Assembly: GCA_012523545.1 (NCBI GenBank)
Contig: JAAYIH010000027.1
Location: 79,073 to 143,072 of the forward strand
Direction: 5' to 3'
From: Bacillota bacterium
Lineage (GTDB): Bacteria > Bacillota > Proteinivoracia > UBA4975
Length of the DNA: 64,000 nucleotides
Shown here: piece after piece, positions 25,269 through 34,166 of the stretch
How positions within the stretch are numbered: position 1 is the stretch's first letter
Layout of the letters: each line of letters opens with the position of its first letter
Notes under the pieces: model-generated
What the model was told of the DNA's origin: nothing
The model's database searches: none
What the model saw: the letters and a program-made list of their open reading frames with translations, nothing else
Program-made: the position numbers and the translations under genes

Positions 25269-25327
25269 AGGTCAGAAGTCTGAGGTTGGAAGGACAGGAT
25301 TATTTAAGCGAAAAAGGAGGTTGTATT

Positions 25328-25789
25328 GTGAAGGACAAGAAATTCATCATCCTCGGCGACCGCGATGGCGTGCCCGGTCCGGCCATCGTGGAATGCGTCA
25401 AGTCCTTTGGCGGCGAGATAGTCTTCGCCACCACAGAATGCTTTGTCTGAACTGCGGCAGGAGCAATGGACCTGGAAAACCAGGCTCGCATCAAGGAATT
25501 GGCTGAAAAATACGGCCCGGAAAACCTGGTGGTTATCCTGGGCGGGGCCGAAGCGGAAGCTTCCGGCCTGGCAGCCGAGACCGTGAGCAACGGCGATCCC
25601 ACCTTTGCAGGTCCATTGGCCGGAGTCCAGTTGGGACTCCCCGCATACCATATCTTCGAAGAGCCCATCAAGAGTCTGGTAGACGCGCAAGTCTACGACG
25701 AGCAGGTCAGCATGATGGAAATGGTCCTGGACGTCGACGCCATTGTCAAGGAAGTGGCCACCTATCGGGAGCAGTACAGCAAATACTAG
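25328..25789 (+). CDS. grdA: Glycine reductase selenoprotein A (Sec at residue 41)
   Basis: 153 aa including selenocysteine. GTG 25328 follows GGAGG by 7 nt. The frame reads through TGA 25448-25450 in CFV[14 protein letters not shown], the exact GrdA context; the frame continues without another stop to TAG 25787-25789. Selenoprotein A carries the Se-carboxymethyl intermediate between protein B and protein C. Needs selB/selC elsewhere in the genome. An automatic annotation would split it into a 40-codon fragment and a 107-codon downstream piece. Confidence 0.96.
25451..25484 (+). promoter_or_regulatory. Candidate SECIS region of grdA
   Basis: Directly after the UGA. A small hairpin CCTGG-AAAA-CCAGG occupies 25471-25484, 20 nt beyond the UGA. 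Bacterial SECIS elements lie in this position, but Gram-positive ones have loose consensus, so this is tentative. Confidence 0.4.
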
Positions 25790-25804
25790 CCGGGGGGTGA
25801 GAGC

Positions 25805-27112
25805 ATGAGCAAGTTTCGTGTTGTCCATTACCTCAACCAGTTTTTCGGCCAGGTCGGCGGCGAAGACAAGGCCAACATCCCTCCCTTTACCAAAGAGGGA
25901 CCGGTTGGGCCGGGCATGGCGTTGCAGGGCATCCTGGGCGACGATGCCGAGATAGTCGCCACTGTTATCTGCGGCGACAGCTGGTTTAACGAAAATATCG
26001 AAGCGGCCAAGGCCCAGGTGCTGGAGCTCATTGCCGGTTATAAGCCCGACCTGGTCATTGCCGGCCCTGCTTTTAACGCAGGCCGCTACGGCATGGCCTG
26101 CGGAGCTGTGGCCGAAGCGGTCAGCCAAAACCTGGGGATACCGGTAATCTCCGGGATTTATCCCGAAAACCCCGGCCTGGAAATGTACCGGCGTCACGCC
26201 ATGTTTGTTAAAACCGGGGACTCGGCTGCATCCATGCGCACGGCCTTGCCGGCCATGGGCAAACTGGCCCTGAAGGTGTTGAAGGGCGAAGAACTGGGCG
26301 CCCCCGAGGAGGAAGGCTATATCCCCCGGGGCATCCGCCAGAACATCGTGACTGAAAAGCGCGGCTCCCAGCGGGCGGTGGAAATGCTCCTGGCCAAGCT
26401 GCGGGGCGAAGAATACAAGACCGAGTATCCCATGCCCCAGTTTGACCGGGTCGCTCCCAACCCCGCCTTGCGGGATGTGACCAAGGCCAAAATCGCCCTG
26501 GTTACATCCGGCGGCATTGTCCCCAAGGGCAATCCCGACCACATCGAATCTTCCAGCGCTTCCAAGTACGGCAAGTACAGCCTGGAGGGCGTCACTGACC
26601 TCACTGCTGAGACCCACGCCACCGCCCACGGCGGCTACGACCCCGTCTACGCCAATGCCGACGCCGACCGCGTCCTGCCCGTGGATGTGCTGCGGGAACT
26701 GGAACAGGAAGGCAAAATCGGCTCGCTGCACCGGTACTTCTACGCCACTGTGGGCAACGGCACCTCGGTGGCCAATGCCAGGCGCTTTGCGGAGGAAATT
26801 GCCCGGGAATTGAAGCAGGACGGCGTGGATGCCGTCATCCTTACCTCCACGTGAGGCACCTGCACTCGTTGCGGCGCAACGATGGTTAAGGAAATTGAAA
26901 GAGCTGGTCTGCCGGTGGTGCACATGTGTACCATCGTGCCCATTTCCCTGACGGTAGGGGCCAACCGGATTGTGCCCACCGTGGCCATTCCCCATCCCCT
27001 GGGCAACCCCGAGTTGCCCCCGGCCGAAGAGCGCGCCCTGCGCCGGCGCCTGGTGGAAAAGGCCCTGGAGGCGCTGACCACCGAAGTAGACGGCCAGACT
27101 GTCTTTGACTAA
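25805..27112 (+). CDS. grdB: Glycine reductase complex B, selenoprotein GrdB (Sec at residue 350)
   Basis: 435 aa including selenocysteine; ATG 25805 after GGGGGTGA. The frame passes TGA 26852-26854 in TST-Sec-GTCTRCGATMVKE, the known GrdB Sec context, and ends at TAA 27110-27112. The UGA falls at codon 350. Catalytic subunit of protein B: its selenolate attacks the glycine methylene bound as Schiff base on GrdE, transferring a carboxymethyl group to selenoprotein A. The start (KFRVVHYLNQFFGQVGGEDKA) is characteristic. Confidence 0.96.
26855..26881 (+). promoter_or_regulatory. Candidate SECIS region of grdB
   Basis: A strong hairpin, CGTTGC (26867-26872), loop GGC, GCAACG (26876-26881), starts 12 nt after the UGA. 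Position and size fit a bacterial SECIS; the loop sequence alone is not diagnostic. Confidence 0.5.
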
Positions 27113-27114
27113 GC

Positions 27115-27177
27115 GCGGCGGGCGGTGTTCCCGCCGCCGACAAGCTAGAAAAAGGGGCTGTCCTGGGGCAGCCCCTT
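27115..27177 (+). repeat. Two stem-loops between grdB and grdC
   Basis: First hairpin: 8-bp GCGGCGGG (27115-27122) with CCCGCCGC (27130-27137). Second: 9-bp AAGGGGCTG (27152-27160) with CAGCCCCTT (27169-27177). Neither has a good T-run, so they may stabilise or partially attenuate the mRNA between the selenoprotein genes and grdCD. Confidence 0.55.
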
Positions 27178-27195
27178 GCATCGGGAGGGATACAA

Positions 27196-28725
27196 GTGGA
27201 TTATCCAGTAATCAAAGGGGCGGCCTACGCCCTGGTGCATGCCCCCAATTTACTGCTCAGCCAGGGTTCTACCCAGTGCCTGGAACGGGCCAAAAATCCC
27301 GATTCCCAGTACCTGAAGGATTTGCCCGGCCGGTTGCGCTGCTATCAGGAGGCGGTAAACTATGCGCCCAACCAGGTATTCATCGGCAACCTGCACCCTG
27401 ACTCCCTGGCGGACATGGCCAGGCCCTGGTATGAAAATTCTCCCCAGGGGCGGGCCGAAGGCAAGTTCGGCGAAATCATGGCAGAGGATTATTTCTATGG
27501 CCTGCTGAAAATCTGCGATTCCTTCGACCTGGTCATGCTGGAGCAGGACTTCGCCCGGCAGGTCAGGGAAAAATTGGCCGGCCATCCCCTCTTCGCCGCC
27601 GACGCCGCCGCCATCGGCGACGGCGCCGAGGAGGCGGAAATCCGGAAGCGCATTGACGAACAGGGTGCCGAGGCCCTCTGGCTGGACGGTAAGCTGGTGG
27701 GCTGCGTCAAGCGTGCCCACGACTGGGATGTCAACCTTAACGCGCACGTAATGCTGGAAAACCTGTCCGTCAAGGCTTCGGCAGTGCTGGCTCTCAAAAA
27801 CCTGCTGGCCAGGCACCAGGTCAATCCCGAGGCAGTGGACTATATCATCGAATGCTCGGAAGAAGCCTGCGGCGACGTCAACCAGCGTGGCGGCGGCAAC
27901 TTTGCCAAGGCCGTCGGCGAGGTTTGCCGGTGCGTCAACGCCACCGGCAGCGACGTGCGGGCATTTTGCGCAGCGCCGGCCCACGCCCTGGTCCAGGCGG
28001 CCGGCCTGGTTCAGGCTGGTATATATGACAACGTGGTCGTCGTCGCCGGCGGCGCCACAGCCAAGCTGGGCATGAACGGCAAAGACCACGTGGCCAAGGG
28101 ATTGCCGGTGCTGGAAGATATGCTTGGGGCCTTTGCCGTCCTGGTCAGCAAAAACGACGGCGTCAACCCCGTTATCCGCACCGACTGCATCGGCCGGCAC
28201 AACATCGGCCGCGGTTCGGCGCCCCAGGCGGTTATCGAGGCGCTGGTTACCGATCCCCTGGACAAAATCGGCCTCAAGATTACCGATGTCGACAAGTTCT
28301 CGGTGGAAATGCAGAACCCGGAAATCACCATGCCCGCCGGGGCCGGGGATGTCCCCGCCGCCAACTACAAGATGATTGGCGCCCTGGGGGTCAAGCGGGG
28401 AGATATTGAGCGCCAGGACCTGGCTGCTTTTGTGGAGAAACACGGCATGCCGGGCTTTGCTCCCACCCAGGGTCATATCCCCTCGGGCGTGCCCTTCATC
28501 GGCCATGCCCGGGAAATGATGCTGGCCGGTGAAATGCAGCGGGCAATGATCGTCGGCAAGGGCAGCCTTTTCCTGGCCCGGATGACCAACCTCTTTGACG
28601 GCGTCTCCTTCCTCATCGAGGCCAATACCGGCACAGTCAGCGGCGGCCACGACATGGAAGCCGTTAAGAAAGTTGTGGCCCAGGCCATGCGCCGCGTGGC
28701 GGAGCAACTCCTGGAAAACCAATAA
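27196..28725 (+). CDS. grdC: Glycine reductase complex C, beta subunit GrdC
   Basis: 509 aa, GTG 27196 after GGAGGG. Thiolase/FabH-like protein: VNPEAVDYIIECSEEACGDVNQRGGGNFAKAVGE, with CSEEACGD resembling a ketosynthase active-site region, and AVKKVV tail. With GrdD it forms protein C, which takes the carboxymethyl group from selenoprotein A, eliminates water or oxidises the selenoether, and releases acetyl phosphate. 28-aa N-terminal start MDYPVIKGAAYALVHAPNLL is family-typical. Confidence 0.93.
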   Translation: MDYPVIKGAAYALVHAPNLLLSQGSTQCLERAKNPDSQYLKDLPGRLRCYQEAVNYAPNQVFIGNLHPDSLADMARPWYENSPQGRAEGKFGEIMAEDYFYGLLKICDSFDLVMLEQDFARQVREKLAGHPLFAADAAAIGDGAEEAEIRKRIDEQGAEALWLDGKLVGCVKRAHDWDVNLNAHVMLENLSVKASAVLALKNLLARHQVNPEAVDYIIECSEEACGDVNQRGGGNFAKAVGEVCRCVNATGSDVRAFCAAPAHALVQAAGLVQAGIYDNVVVVAGGATAKLGMNGKDHVAKGLPVLEDMLGAFAVLVSKNDGVNPVIRTDCIGRHNIGRGSAPQAVIEALVTDPLDKIGLKITDVDKFSVEMQNPEITMPAGAGDVPAANYKMIGALGVKRGDIERQDLAAFVEKHGMPGFAPTQGHIPSGVPFIGHAREMMLAGEMQRAMIVGKGSLFLARMTNLFDGVSFLIEANTGTVSGGHDMEAVKKVVAQAMRRVAEQLLENQ

Positions 28726-28738
28726 GGGGGTGGCACAG

Positions 28739-29878
28739 GTGACCAACCCACAAGTCATGGCGGGAGAAATATTTGCCCGGCTGGCCGACGCCCTGGAAAC
28801 GGGCACCTTCGGCGCTCAGGCAACCGTAGCCCTCACCACCCTGGGCAGCGAACTGGGCCCAGAAGAGCTGGTGCGGGGCGCTGAAATGGCAGTGGCACAG
28901 GACCCAGGGCTTAAAGTAATTTTAATCGGCCCCAGGGTTGAGACCGAGCTCCCGGTTATGGAGTGCGCCTGCGAGGCTGACGCCCACAGGATTATGGAGG
29001 AACTCCTGGCCGCGGGCAAAGCCGACGCCGCCGTCACCCTGCACTACAACTTCCCCCTGGGCGTGTCCACCGTGGGCCGGGTTGTTACTCCCGCCCGGGG
29101 CAAGCCCATGTTCATTGCCACCACCACCGGCGCCACGGCATCTGACCGGGTGGAGGCCATGGTCCTCAACGCCGTCGCCGGCATTGCCGTGGCCAAGTCT
29201 ATGGGGATTCCCCGGCCCAGGCTGGGCGTCCTCAATGTGGAAGGGGCGCGGCAGGTGGAACGCATCCTGAAAAACCTGGCTGCCCAGGGTTATTCCATTG
29301 AATTTTCCCAGTCTGTGCGCAGCGACGGCGGCAGCGTGTTGCGGGGCAACGACCTCCTCACCGGCAGCGCCGATGTAGTTGTCTGCGATACCCTCACCGG
29401 CAACCTGCTGATGAAGCTGTTCTCCGCCTTTACCAGCGGCGGTACCTATGAGACGCTGGGCTGGGGCTACGGTCCCGGGGTGGGAGCAGGATTTGCGAAG
29501 ATCATCAATATCATCTCCCGGGCTTCGGGAGCGCCGGTGGTGGCCGGCGCCATCCAGTATGCCGCCAGCTGCAGCAAAGGCAACCTGCCCCACGTTGCGC
29601 AAGCGGAATTCCAGGCGGCGGAACGGGCCGGTTTGGCGGCGCTATTGACCAAAACCGAAAAGCCGCAGGTGCAGGAGCTGGCGCCCCCGCCCAGGAAGCC
29701 CGTCACCGAAGAAATTGCCGGTATCGACATCCTGGAATTGGAGAACGCCGTCGGCGCCCTGTGGGCCGAAAACATCTATGCCGAAACGGGCATGGGCTGC
29801 GCCGGCCCCGTCATCCTGGTGGCGCCCGCAGACGCGGAAAAAGCCAGGGCAATCCTGGCCGGGAAAAACTACATTTAA
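28739..29878 (+). CDS. grdD: Glycine reductase complex C, alpha subunit GrdD
   Basis: 379 aa, GTG 28739, 6 nt after GGGGGTGG. PlsX-like phosphate acyltransferase fold: GPRVETELP, HYNFPLGVSTVGRVVTPARGKPMFIATTTG, GSADVVVCDTLTGNLLMKLFSAF. A Cys near the C-terminus in GMGCAGPVILV is the likely acetyl-thioester site described for GrdD. Catalyses phosphorolysis to acetyl phosphate, giving ATP via acetate kinase. Last gene of the operon; a strong hairpin follows. Confidence 0.93.
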   Translation: MTNPQVMAGEIFARLADALETGTFGAQATVALTTLGSELGPEELVRGAEMAVAQDPGLKVILIGPRVETELPVMECACEADAHRIMEELLAAGKADAAVTLHYNFPLGVSTVGRVVTPARGKPMFIATTTGATASDRVEAMVLNAVAGIAVAKSMGIPRPRLGVLNVEGARQVERILKNLAAQGYSIEFSQSVRSDGGSVLRGNDLLTGSADVVVCDTLTGNLLMKLFSAFTSGGTYETLGWGYGPGVGAGFAKIINIISRASGAPVVAGAIQYAASCSKGNLPHVAQAEFQAAERAGLAALLTKTEKPQVQELAPPPRKPVTEEIAGIDILELENAVGALWAENIYAETGMGCAGPVILVAPADAEKARAILAGKNYI

Positions 29879-29888
29879 AAGCTGCAAC

Positions 29889-29914
29889 GCCCCGGCAGGC
29901 GAATCTGCCGGGGC
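29889..29914 (+). terminator. Hairpin at the end of the grd operon
   Basis: Perfect 10-bp stem 29889-29898 with 29905-29914, loop GCGAAT. Few T follow, so termination strength is uncertain. Confidence 0.65.
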
Positions 29915-30050
29915 ATTATGTTTATAGTATGATGCCAGCCGTCCCCGAAAGCGCGGGGTTGCCCCTAAGCGGCGCTACTTTCAGGGACAGCACAGATATA
30001 TTTTGGGGCCTGGCCAATTTCTGTCGCTGGGTTATCGGCGGCAGATGTTT

Positions 30051-30056
30051 TATAAT
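30051..30056 (+). promoter_or_regulatory. -10 element of the GNAT gene
   Basis: TATAAT at 30051-30056, 28 bp before the start. No clear -35. Confidence 0.4.
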
Positions 30057-30083
30057 GGTGCTGAGTAAGGGTGGTGGAAGCAA

Positions 30084-30596
30084 ATGCGAATTGAAAGAAT
30101 TGCCGATGCCAGATTAAAATCCCTGTATGCCGAAAAGGTGCTGCGACAGTTGCCAGACTGGTTTGGCATTGAGGCTGCCCTCCTGGAGTACGTTGCCGGG
30201 GTGGCGCCCCTGCCCTATTGGGCGGCTATGGACGGAGAAGAATGCGTAGGATTTATCGCCGTCAAAATTCATTACGCCCATACCGGGGATATCTATGTCA
30301 TGGGAGTGTTGCCGGAGTGCCACCGGCGGGGAATCGGCCGCCGGCTGATGGCCGCCGCCGAAGCGTATTTCCGGCAACAGGGCTGTAAATATGCCATCGT
30401 CAAGACCCTGAGCGAGCGGGCGAATTCCGAACATTACGAGCGCACCCGCCAGTTCTATCTTAATGTTGGGTTCGAGCCCCTCATCACTCTCACAGAGATG
30501 TGGGATGAACACAACCCCTGCCTGATCATGATCAAGGTACTGCAAGGCGTACCCGGCTGCACCCTTGTCCCCTCTTTTCCCTGCCGGGAAAAATAG
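30084..30596 (+). CDS. GNAT-family N-acetyltransferase
   Basis: 170 aa. Acetyl-CoA-binding motif A is visible in IYVMGVLPECHRRGIGRRLMAAAEAYFRQQG (V-x-x-x-x-RxxGIG/A). A C-terminal ARxFYxxxGFEP-like motif (TRQFYLNVGFEPL) completes the fold, and EMWDEHNPCLIMIK ends it. Substrate unknown. The last 18 residues are not family-like and could reflect a late stop. Located between the grd operon and DUF3810; probably its own unit. Confidence 0.85.
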   Translation: MRIERIADARLKSLYAEKVLRQLPDWFGIEAALLEYVAGVAPLPYWAAMDGEECVGFIAVKIHYAHTGDIYVMGVLPECHRRGIGRRLMAAAEAYFRQQGCKYAIVKTLSERANSEHYERTRQFYLNVGFEPLITLTEMWDEHNPCLIMIKVLQGVPGCTLVPSFPCREK

Positions 30597-30635
30597 GGTA
30601 TATTATATGCAGTCCAAAGCAGGGGAGGAAACAGT

Positions 30636-31745
30636 GTGCGGCGCAGGCGCCAGTTGAAACGCTCGAACCTCATAATGTATGCCTTAATCGTCCTGGGGCT
30701 GATTCTGTCCCTCAGCGCTCCCCGCATCCCCCGCCTCATCGAAGGGGGCTACTCCCGGTCATTGTACAGGTGGCTGAGCGGGCCCCTGAGCCGGTTGACG
30801 GGCATCTTTCCCTTTTCCCTGGCCGAGACCCTGACGGTGGGGCTGGTGCTCATAGGTTTGTTCAGGCTCGTTGCGCTGGTCCGCCGGTTGCGCAAGGCCC
30901 CCGGCAATACTGTGCGAAAAATACCCCGGGCCCTGGGGCGCCTGGCCCTGGCCCTGGTCGTGGTCTGGGTTGCCTTCAACATGCTGTGGGGGCTCAATTA
31001 CAGCCGCCTGCCCTTTGCGGACATTGCGGGCCTGCCGGTGCAGCCTGGGACAGCGGCTGAGCTAAAAGAGCTGGCCCTGTACCTGACGGAGCGGGCCAAT
31101 GATCTGCGCGCAAATGTCAGCGAGGATGACCGCGGCGTAATGATGCTGGCCGACGGCGTCAGGGGGGCCCTGGCCCGGGCCGACCGGGGCTTTGCCCTGG
31201 CGGCCAAAATTTACCCCGCGCTGGGCGGCCTGTACGGCCGGCCCAAGGGCGTGCTGCTTTCCAGACTGTGGTCGTATACCGGCATCACGGGTATGTACTT
31301 TCCCTTCACCGCCGAAGCCAACGTCAACATCGACATTCCTCACTTTATGCTTCCCGCCACCGCCGCCCACGAAATGGCTCACCAGCGGGGCTTTGCCCGG
31401 GAGGACGAGGCCAACTTTCTGGCATACTTCGCGTGTTCCCTGCACCCCGATGCCGATTTTCAGTACTCGGGGACGATGCTGGCCCTGCTCAACACCATGT
31501 CGGCCCTGTACCGGGCCGACCCCGATGCTTACGCGGAGGTGCGGGAGCTGTACAGCCCCGGCCTCAACCGGGATCTCCGGGACTGGGCCGAGTACTGGCG
31601 ACGCCATGAGGGCCCTGTGGAAAGGGCATCCAACAAGATCAACGACTCTTACCTCAAGGCCAACCGCCAGCCGGACGGGGTGCAAAGTTACGGCAGGATG
31701 GTGGACTTGCTGCTGGCCATGTACCGCCAGGGTAAAATTAATTAA
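30636..31745 (+). CDS. DUF3810 membrane protein with zinc-protease-like motif
   Basis: 369 aa, GTG 30636 after GGGGAGGAA. Three hydrophobic segments near residues 12-28, 58-80 and 98-120, then a soluble part with PHFMLPATAAHEMAHQRGFAREDEANFLAY. HEMAH plus a downstream EDEAN is the HExxH...E gluzincin-like zinc site expected for DUF3810. The YTGITGMYFPFTAEANVNIDIP block is also characteristic. Role not established. Confidence 0.83.
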   Translation: MRRRRQLKRSNLIMYALIVLGLILSLSAPRIPRLIEGGYSRSLYRWLSGPLSRLTGIFPFSLAETLTVGLVLIGLFRLVALVRRLRKAPGNTVRKIPRALGRLALALVVVWVAFNMLWGLNYSRLPFADIAGLPVQPGTAAELKELALYLTERANDLRANVSEDDRGVMMLADGVRGALARADRGFALAAKIYPALGGLYGRPKGVLLSRLWSYTGITGMYFPFTAEANVNIDIPHFMLPATAAHEMAHQRGFAREDEANFLAYFACSLHPDADFQYSGTMLALLNTMSALYRADPDAYAEVRELYSPGLNRDLRDWAEYWRRHEGPVERASNKINDSYLKANRQPDGVQSYGRMVDLLLAMYRQGKIN

Positions 31746-31957
31746 CGGGACCGGAAAAGGCAAGTATAAAATGGCATGACAAATACGCGTTAGAACAGCG
31801 AAGAGAAGTGCCGCCTCTCCCTTTTCATATTGCCGGGACAGAAGATTAATCTCGAATTGATAACCAAGCATAACCGTACACGGGGAATTTCTTTCGAGTT
31901 GCCAGGCAGGCAGGGAAAGGCATTTCCAGGCAAAATCAGTTAGGCGAATAATATCTT
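31746..31957. other. Intergenic stretch upstream of feoA
   Basis: Part of a 319-bp gap. I see no gene with a ribosome site here. It is AT-richer than the neighbours. Terminator, promoter and Fur site are listed separately at 31958-32048. Confidence 0.5.
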
Positions 31958-31980
31958 AACCGGCTGCGTGCCGGTTTTTT
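31958..31980 (+). terminator. Terminator upstream of feoA
   Basis: 7-bp stem AACCGGC (31958-31964) with GCCGGTT (31970-31976), loop 5 bases, then more T. It would stop transcription entering from the DUF3810 gene. Confidence 0.75.
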
Positions 31981-31993
31981 ATACATGAAATAC

Positions 31994-32022
31994 TTGACGA
32001 AATTGGTCAGGGATGCTTTAAT
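31994..32022 (+). promoter_or_regulatory. feo promoter
   Basis: TTGACG at 31994-31999, 17-bp spacer, TTTAAT at 32017-32022 with extended TG at 32014-32015. The Fur box begins 12 bp after the -10. Confidence 0.75.
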
Positions 32023-32033
32023 AGAGGCGTAGT

Positions 32034-32048
32034 TGAAAATTATTCTCA
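32034..32048. promoter_or_regulatory. Fur box (7-1-7 inverted repeat) upstream of feoA
   Basis: TGAAAATTATTCTCA matches the 7-1-7 Fur consensus TGATAATnATTATCA at 12 of 14 defined positions. It covers the expected transcription start of the feo promoter, so iron-loaded Fur should repress feoAB. Confidence 0.75.
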
Positions 32049-32064
32049 ATTTGGAGGTGGCCCC

Positions 32065-32295
32065 ATGACCCTTGCCGATGTCAAACAAGGGCAGAAAATC
32101 GTCATCCGGCACATAGCCGATCCTCTGGTGCGGGTTCAGGCCATCAGGTTCGGCATTGCCGAGGGTGCAGAAGTCACGTGCTCCTCGGTAATCGCCTCCG
32201 GCCCGATTACTGTGAAAAAAAACATGCAGGAAATAGCAGTGGGGCGCGGCCTGGCCAAAAAGATCCGCGTTAGCCCCGTTGAAGATAAAATATAG
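32065..32295 (+). CDS. feoA: FeoA, ferrous iron transport accessory protein
   Basis: 76 aa, ATG 32065 after GGAGGTGG. SH3-like FeoA fold: LADVKQGQKIVIRHIAD, RVQAIRFGIAEGAEV, and the C-terminal IAVGRGLAKKIRV. FeoA assists the FeoB Fe2+ transporter, probably at its cytoplasmic side. It is 14 bp upstream of feoB in the same operon under a Fur box. Confidence 0.93.
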   Translation: MTLADVKQGQKIVIRHIADPLVRVQAIRFGIAEGAEVTCSSVIASGPITVKKNMQEIAVGRGLAKKIRVSPVEDKI

Positions 32296-32309
32296 AAAGG
32301 GATGGCGGC

Positions 32310-34166
32310 ATGCAACATTGCCATGACATTAACAAAGCCATTGCAATCCCCGCTGGCGCCCGCAAAATTGTATTGGTGGGCAACCCCAATGTGGGCAAAT
32401 CCGTATTTTTTAACGCTCTGACGGGGCTGTACGTCGACGTTTCCAATTTTCCCGGCACCACGGTGGAAATAAGTTACGGCCCCCTGGGGCGGGATGTAGT
32501 CATCGATACCCCCGGGGTTTACGGCATTTCTTCTTTCAACGACGAGGAAAAGGTGGCCAGGGACGTAATTCTCGATGCCGATATCGTCCTCAACATCGTC
32601 GACGCCTGTCACCTGGAGCGGGACCTCTTTCTCACCCTGCAGGTCATCGATACCGGCAAGCCGGTGGTGGTGGCCCTGAACATGATGGACGAGGCCAAGG
32701 CCAGGAAGCGCATGGTGGATGTGGACTTGCTCAGCGACTTGCTGGGAGTGCCGGTTATTCCCACCGTGGCAACCCGGAAGTCGGGCATCGACCAGGTCAA
32801 GGCCGCTCTGGACAGCGCCCGCCCGGGCATAATCGACCACGAGCTCGCGCAACACCTGGCTGCGCTGCAAAACCGGGTGGCCAAGCAGGGGGACGCCCTG
32901 CTTATACTGGAAGACGATCCCCATGTGGCGGAGTACCACGGCGTCGAACCTGGCGGCATGCGGGAAGAGATCTACCGGCGTCGCCGCCGGCGGGTCGACG
33001 ATATCGTCCGCCACGCAGTGAAAGAAGAGTGCGCGAAAGTTTCCTTTCGGGAGCGCCTGGGCCAGTGGATGATGCGGCCCTTCCCCGGCATTCCCATCCT
33101 TATGGCCGTCCTGGCGGCAGCCTACTGGCTCATCGGGGTTTTTGTCGCCCAGACGGTGGTGGAGATTACCGAAGAGGTAATCATGAGCCAGTACTACTAT
33201 AACTTTATAATGAGACTGGTTACCCGTTTCATTGCCGCGGATTCCGCTCTCGGCGCCATACTGGCGGGAGAATTTGGCCTCCTGACCATGACGCCCATTT
33301 ACCTCTTTGGCTTGCTGTTGCCCCTGGTGGTCGGCTTTTACCTGTTTCTGTCGGCCATGGAGGATTCCGGTTACCTGCCCCGGGTGGCCACCCTTACAGA
33401 CAGGGCGCTGACGGGAATCGGCCTCAACGGCCGGGCCATAATTCCCATTATCCTGGGATTCGGCTGCGTTACCATGGCGACCATAACCACCCGGCTGCTG
33501 GGCTCCCGGCGAGAGCGGGTCATTGCCACTGCCCTGCTGGGGATTACCATTCCCTGTTCCGCCCAGCTGGGCGTCATCGCCGGCCTGATTTCCCCGCTGG
33601 GCCCGGGCTATATAGTCATCTATGTCGTCACCATTGTGGCGGTCTTTGGCCTGGTGGGCCGGGGGCTCCACAGAGTATTGCCCGGGGAATCCACGCACCT
33701 GCTCATCGACCTGCCGCCGCTGCGCCTGCCCCGGCTGGAAAACGTGCTAAAAAAGACCTTCCACCGGACGTGGCATTTTCTCAGCGAGGCTGCGCCCCTC
33801 TTTGCCCTGGGCGCCCTGCTCATCACAGTGTTGCAACTGACGGGGCTGCTGGATGTTTTCCAAAACATCATGGCGCCGGTGACCACCGGCCTGTTGAGGC
33901 TGCCCCGGGAGACGGCCACCGCCTTCATCATGGGTATCATGCGCCGGGACTTTGGCGCCGCAGGCCTGTACGATATAAACCTGACACCTGTGCAAACCCT
34001 GGTGGCCCTGGTCACCATAACCCTGTTTGTGCCCTGCATCGCTTCGGTCATGATAATCTTTAAAGAGCGGACCTGGAAGGAAAGCGCGGCCATTTGGGCG
34101 GGCTCTTTTGTCACCGCTTTCCTGACGGGCGGCATCCTGGCCTGGCTTATGGGGTGGCTGGCATGA
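32310..34166 (+). CDS. feoB: FeoB, ferrous iron transporter
   Basis: 618 aa. N-terminal G-domain: G1 GNPNVGKS near residues 24-31, G2 region NFPGTTVE, G3 DTPGVY, G4 NMMD. A helical GDI-like spacer follows. The membrane part from about residue 255 has Gate motifs GFGCVTMATITTRLLGSRRERVIAT and a second conserved block IPCSAQLGVI. Transports Fe2+ across the cytoplasmic membrane in anaerobes. Slightly short relative to about 700-aa FeoB forms but all blocks are present. The stop overlaps the next small gene by ATGA. Confidence 0.95.
   Translation: MQHCHDINKAIAIPAGARKIVLVGNPNVGKSVFFNALTGLYVDVSNFPGTTVEISYGPLGRDVVIDTPGVYGISSFNDEEKVARDVILDADIVLNIVDACHLERDLFLTLQVIDTGKPVVVALNMMDEAKARKRMVDVDLLSDLLGVPVIPTVATRKSGIDQVKAALDSARPGIIDHELAQHLAALQNRVAKQGDALLILEDDPHVAEYHGVEPGGMREEIYRRRRRRVDDIVRHAVKEECAKVSFRERLGQWMMRPFPGIPILMAVLAAAYWLIGVFVAQTVVEITEEVIMSQYYYNFIMRLVTRFIAADSALGAILAGEFGLLTMTPIYLFGLLLPLVVGFYLFLSAMEDSGYLPRVATLTDRALTGIGLNGRAIIPIILGFGCVTMATITTRLLGSRRERVIATALLGITIPCSAQLGVIAGLISPLGPGYIVIYVVTIVAVFGLVGRGLHRVLPGESTHLLIDLPPLRLPRLENVLKKTFHRTWHFLSEAAPLFALGALLITVLQLTGLLDVFQNIMAPVTTGLLRLPRETATAFIMGIMRRDFGAAGLYDINLTPVQTLVALVTITLFVPCIASVMIIFKERTWKESAAIWAGSFVTAFLTGGILAWLMGWLA

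Noticed and set aside
25448-25450. grdA read as a pseudogene because of TGA
   Set aside because: The codon falls at the known selenocysteine position with perfect family context on both sides.
26852-26854. grdB read as truncated at TGA
   Set aside because: Same reason; the frame continues 86 codons in the GrdB C-terminal context.
25304-27181. A 625-codon minus-strand frame over grdA and grdB
   Set aside because: Antisense shadow of the selenoprotein genes; the plus strand is certain from family sequence.
27250-28806. A 518-codon minus-strand frame over grdC
   Set aside because: Antisense shadow; GrdC on the plus strand matches the operon.
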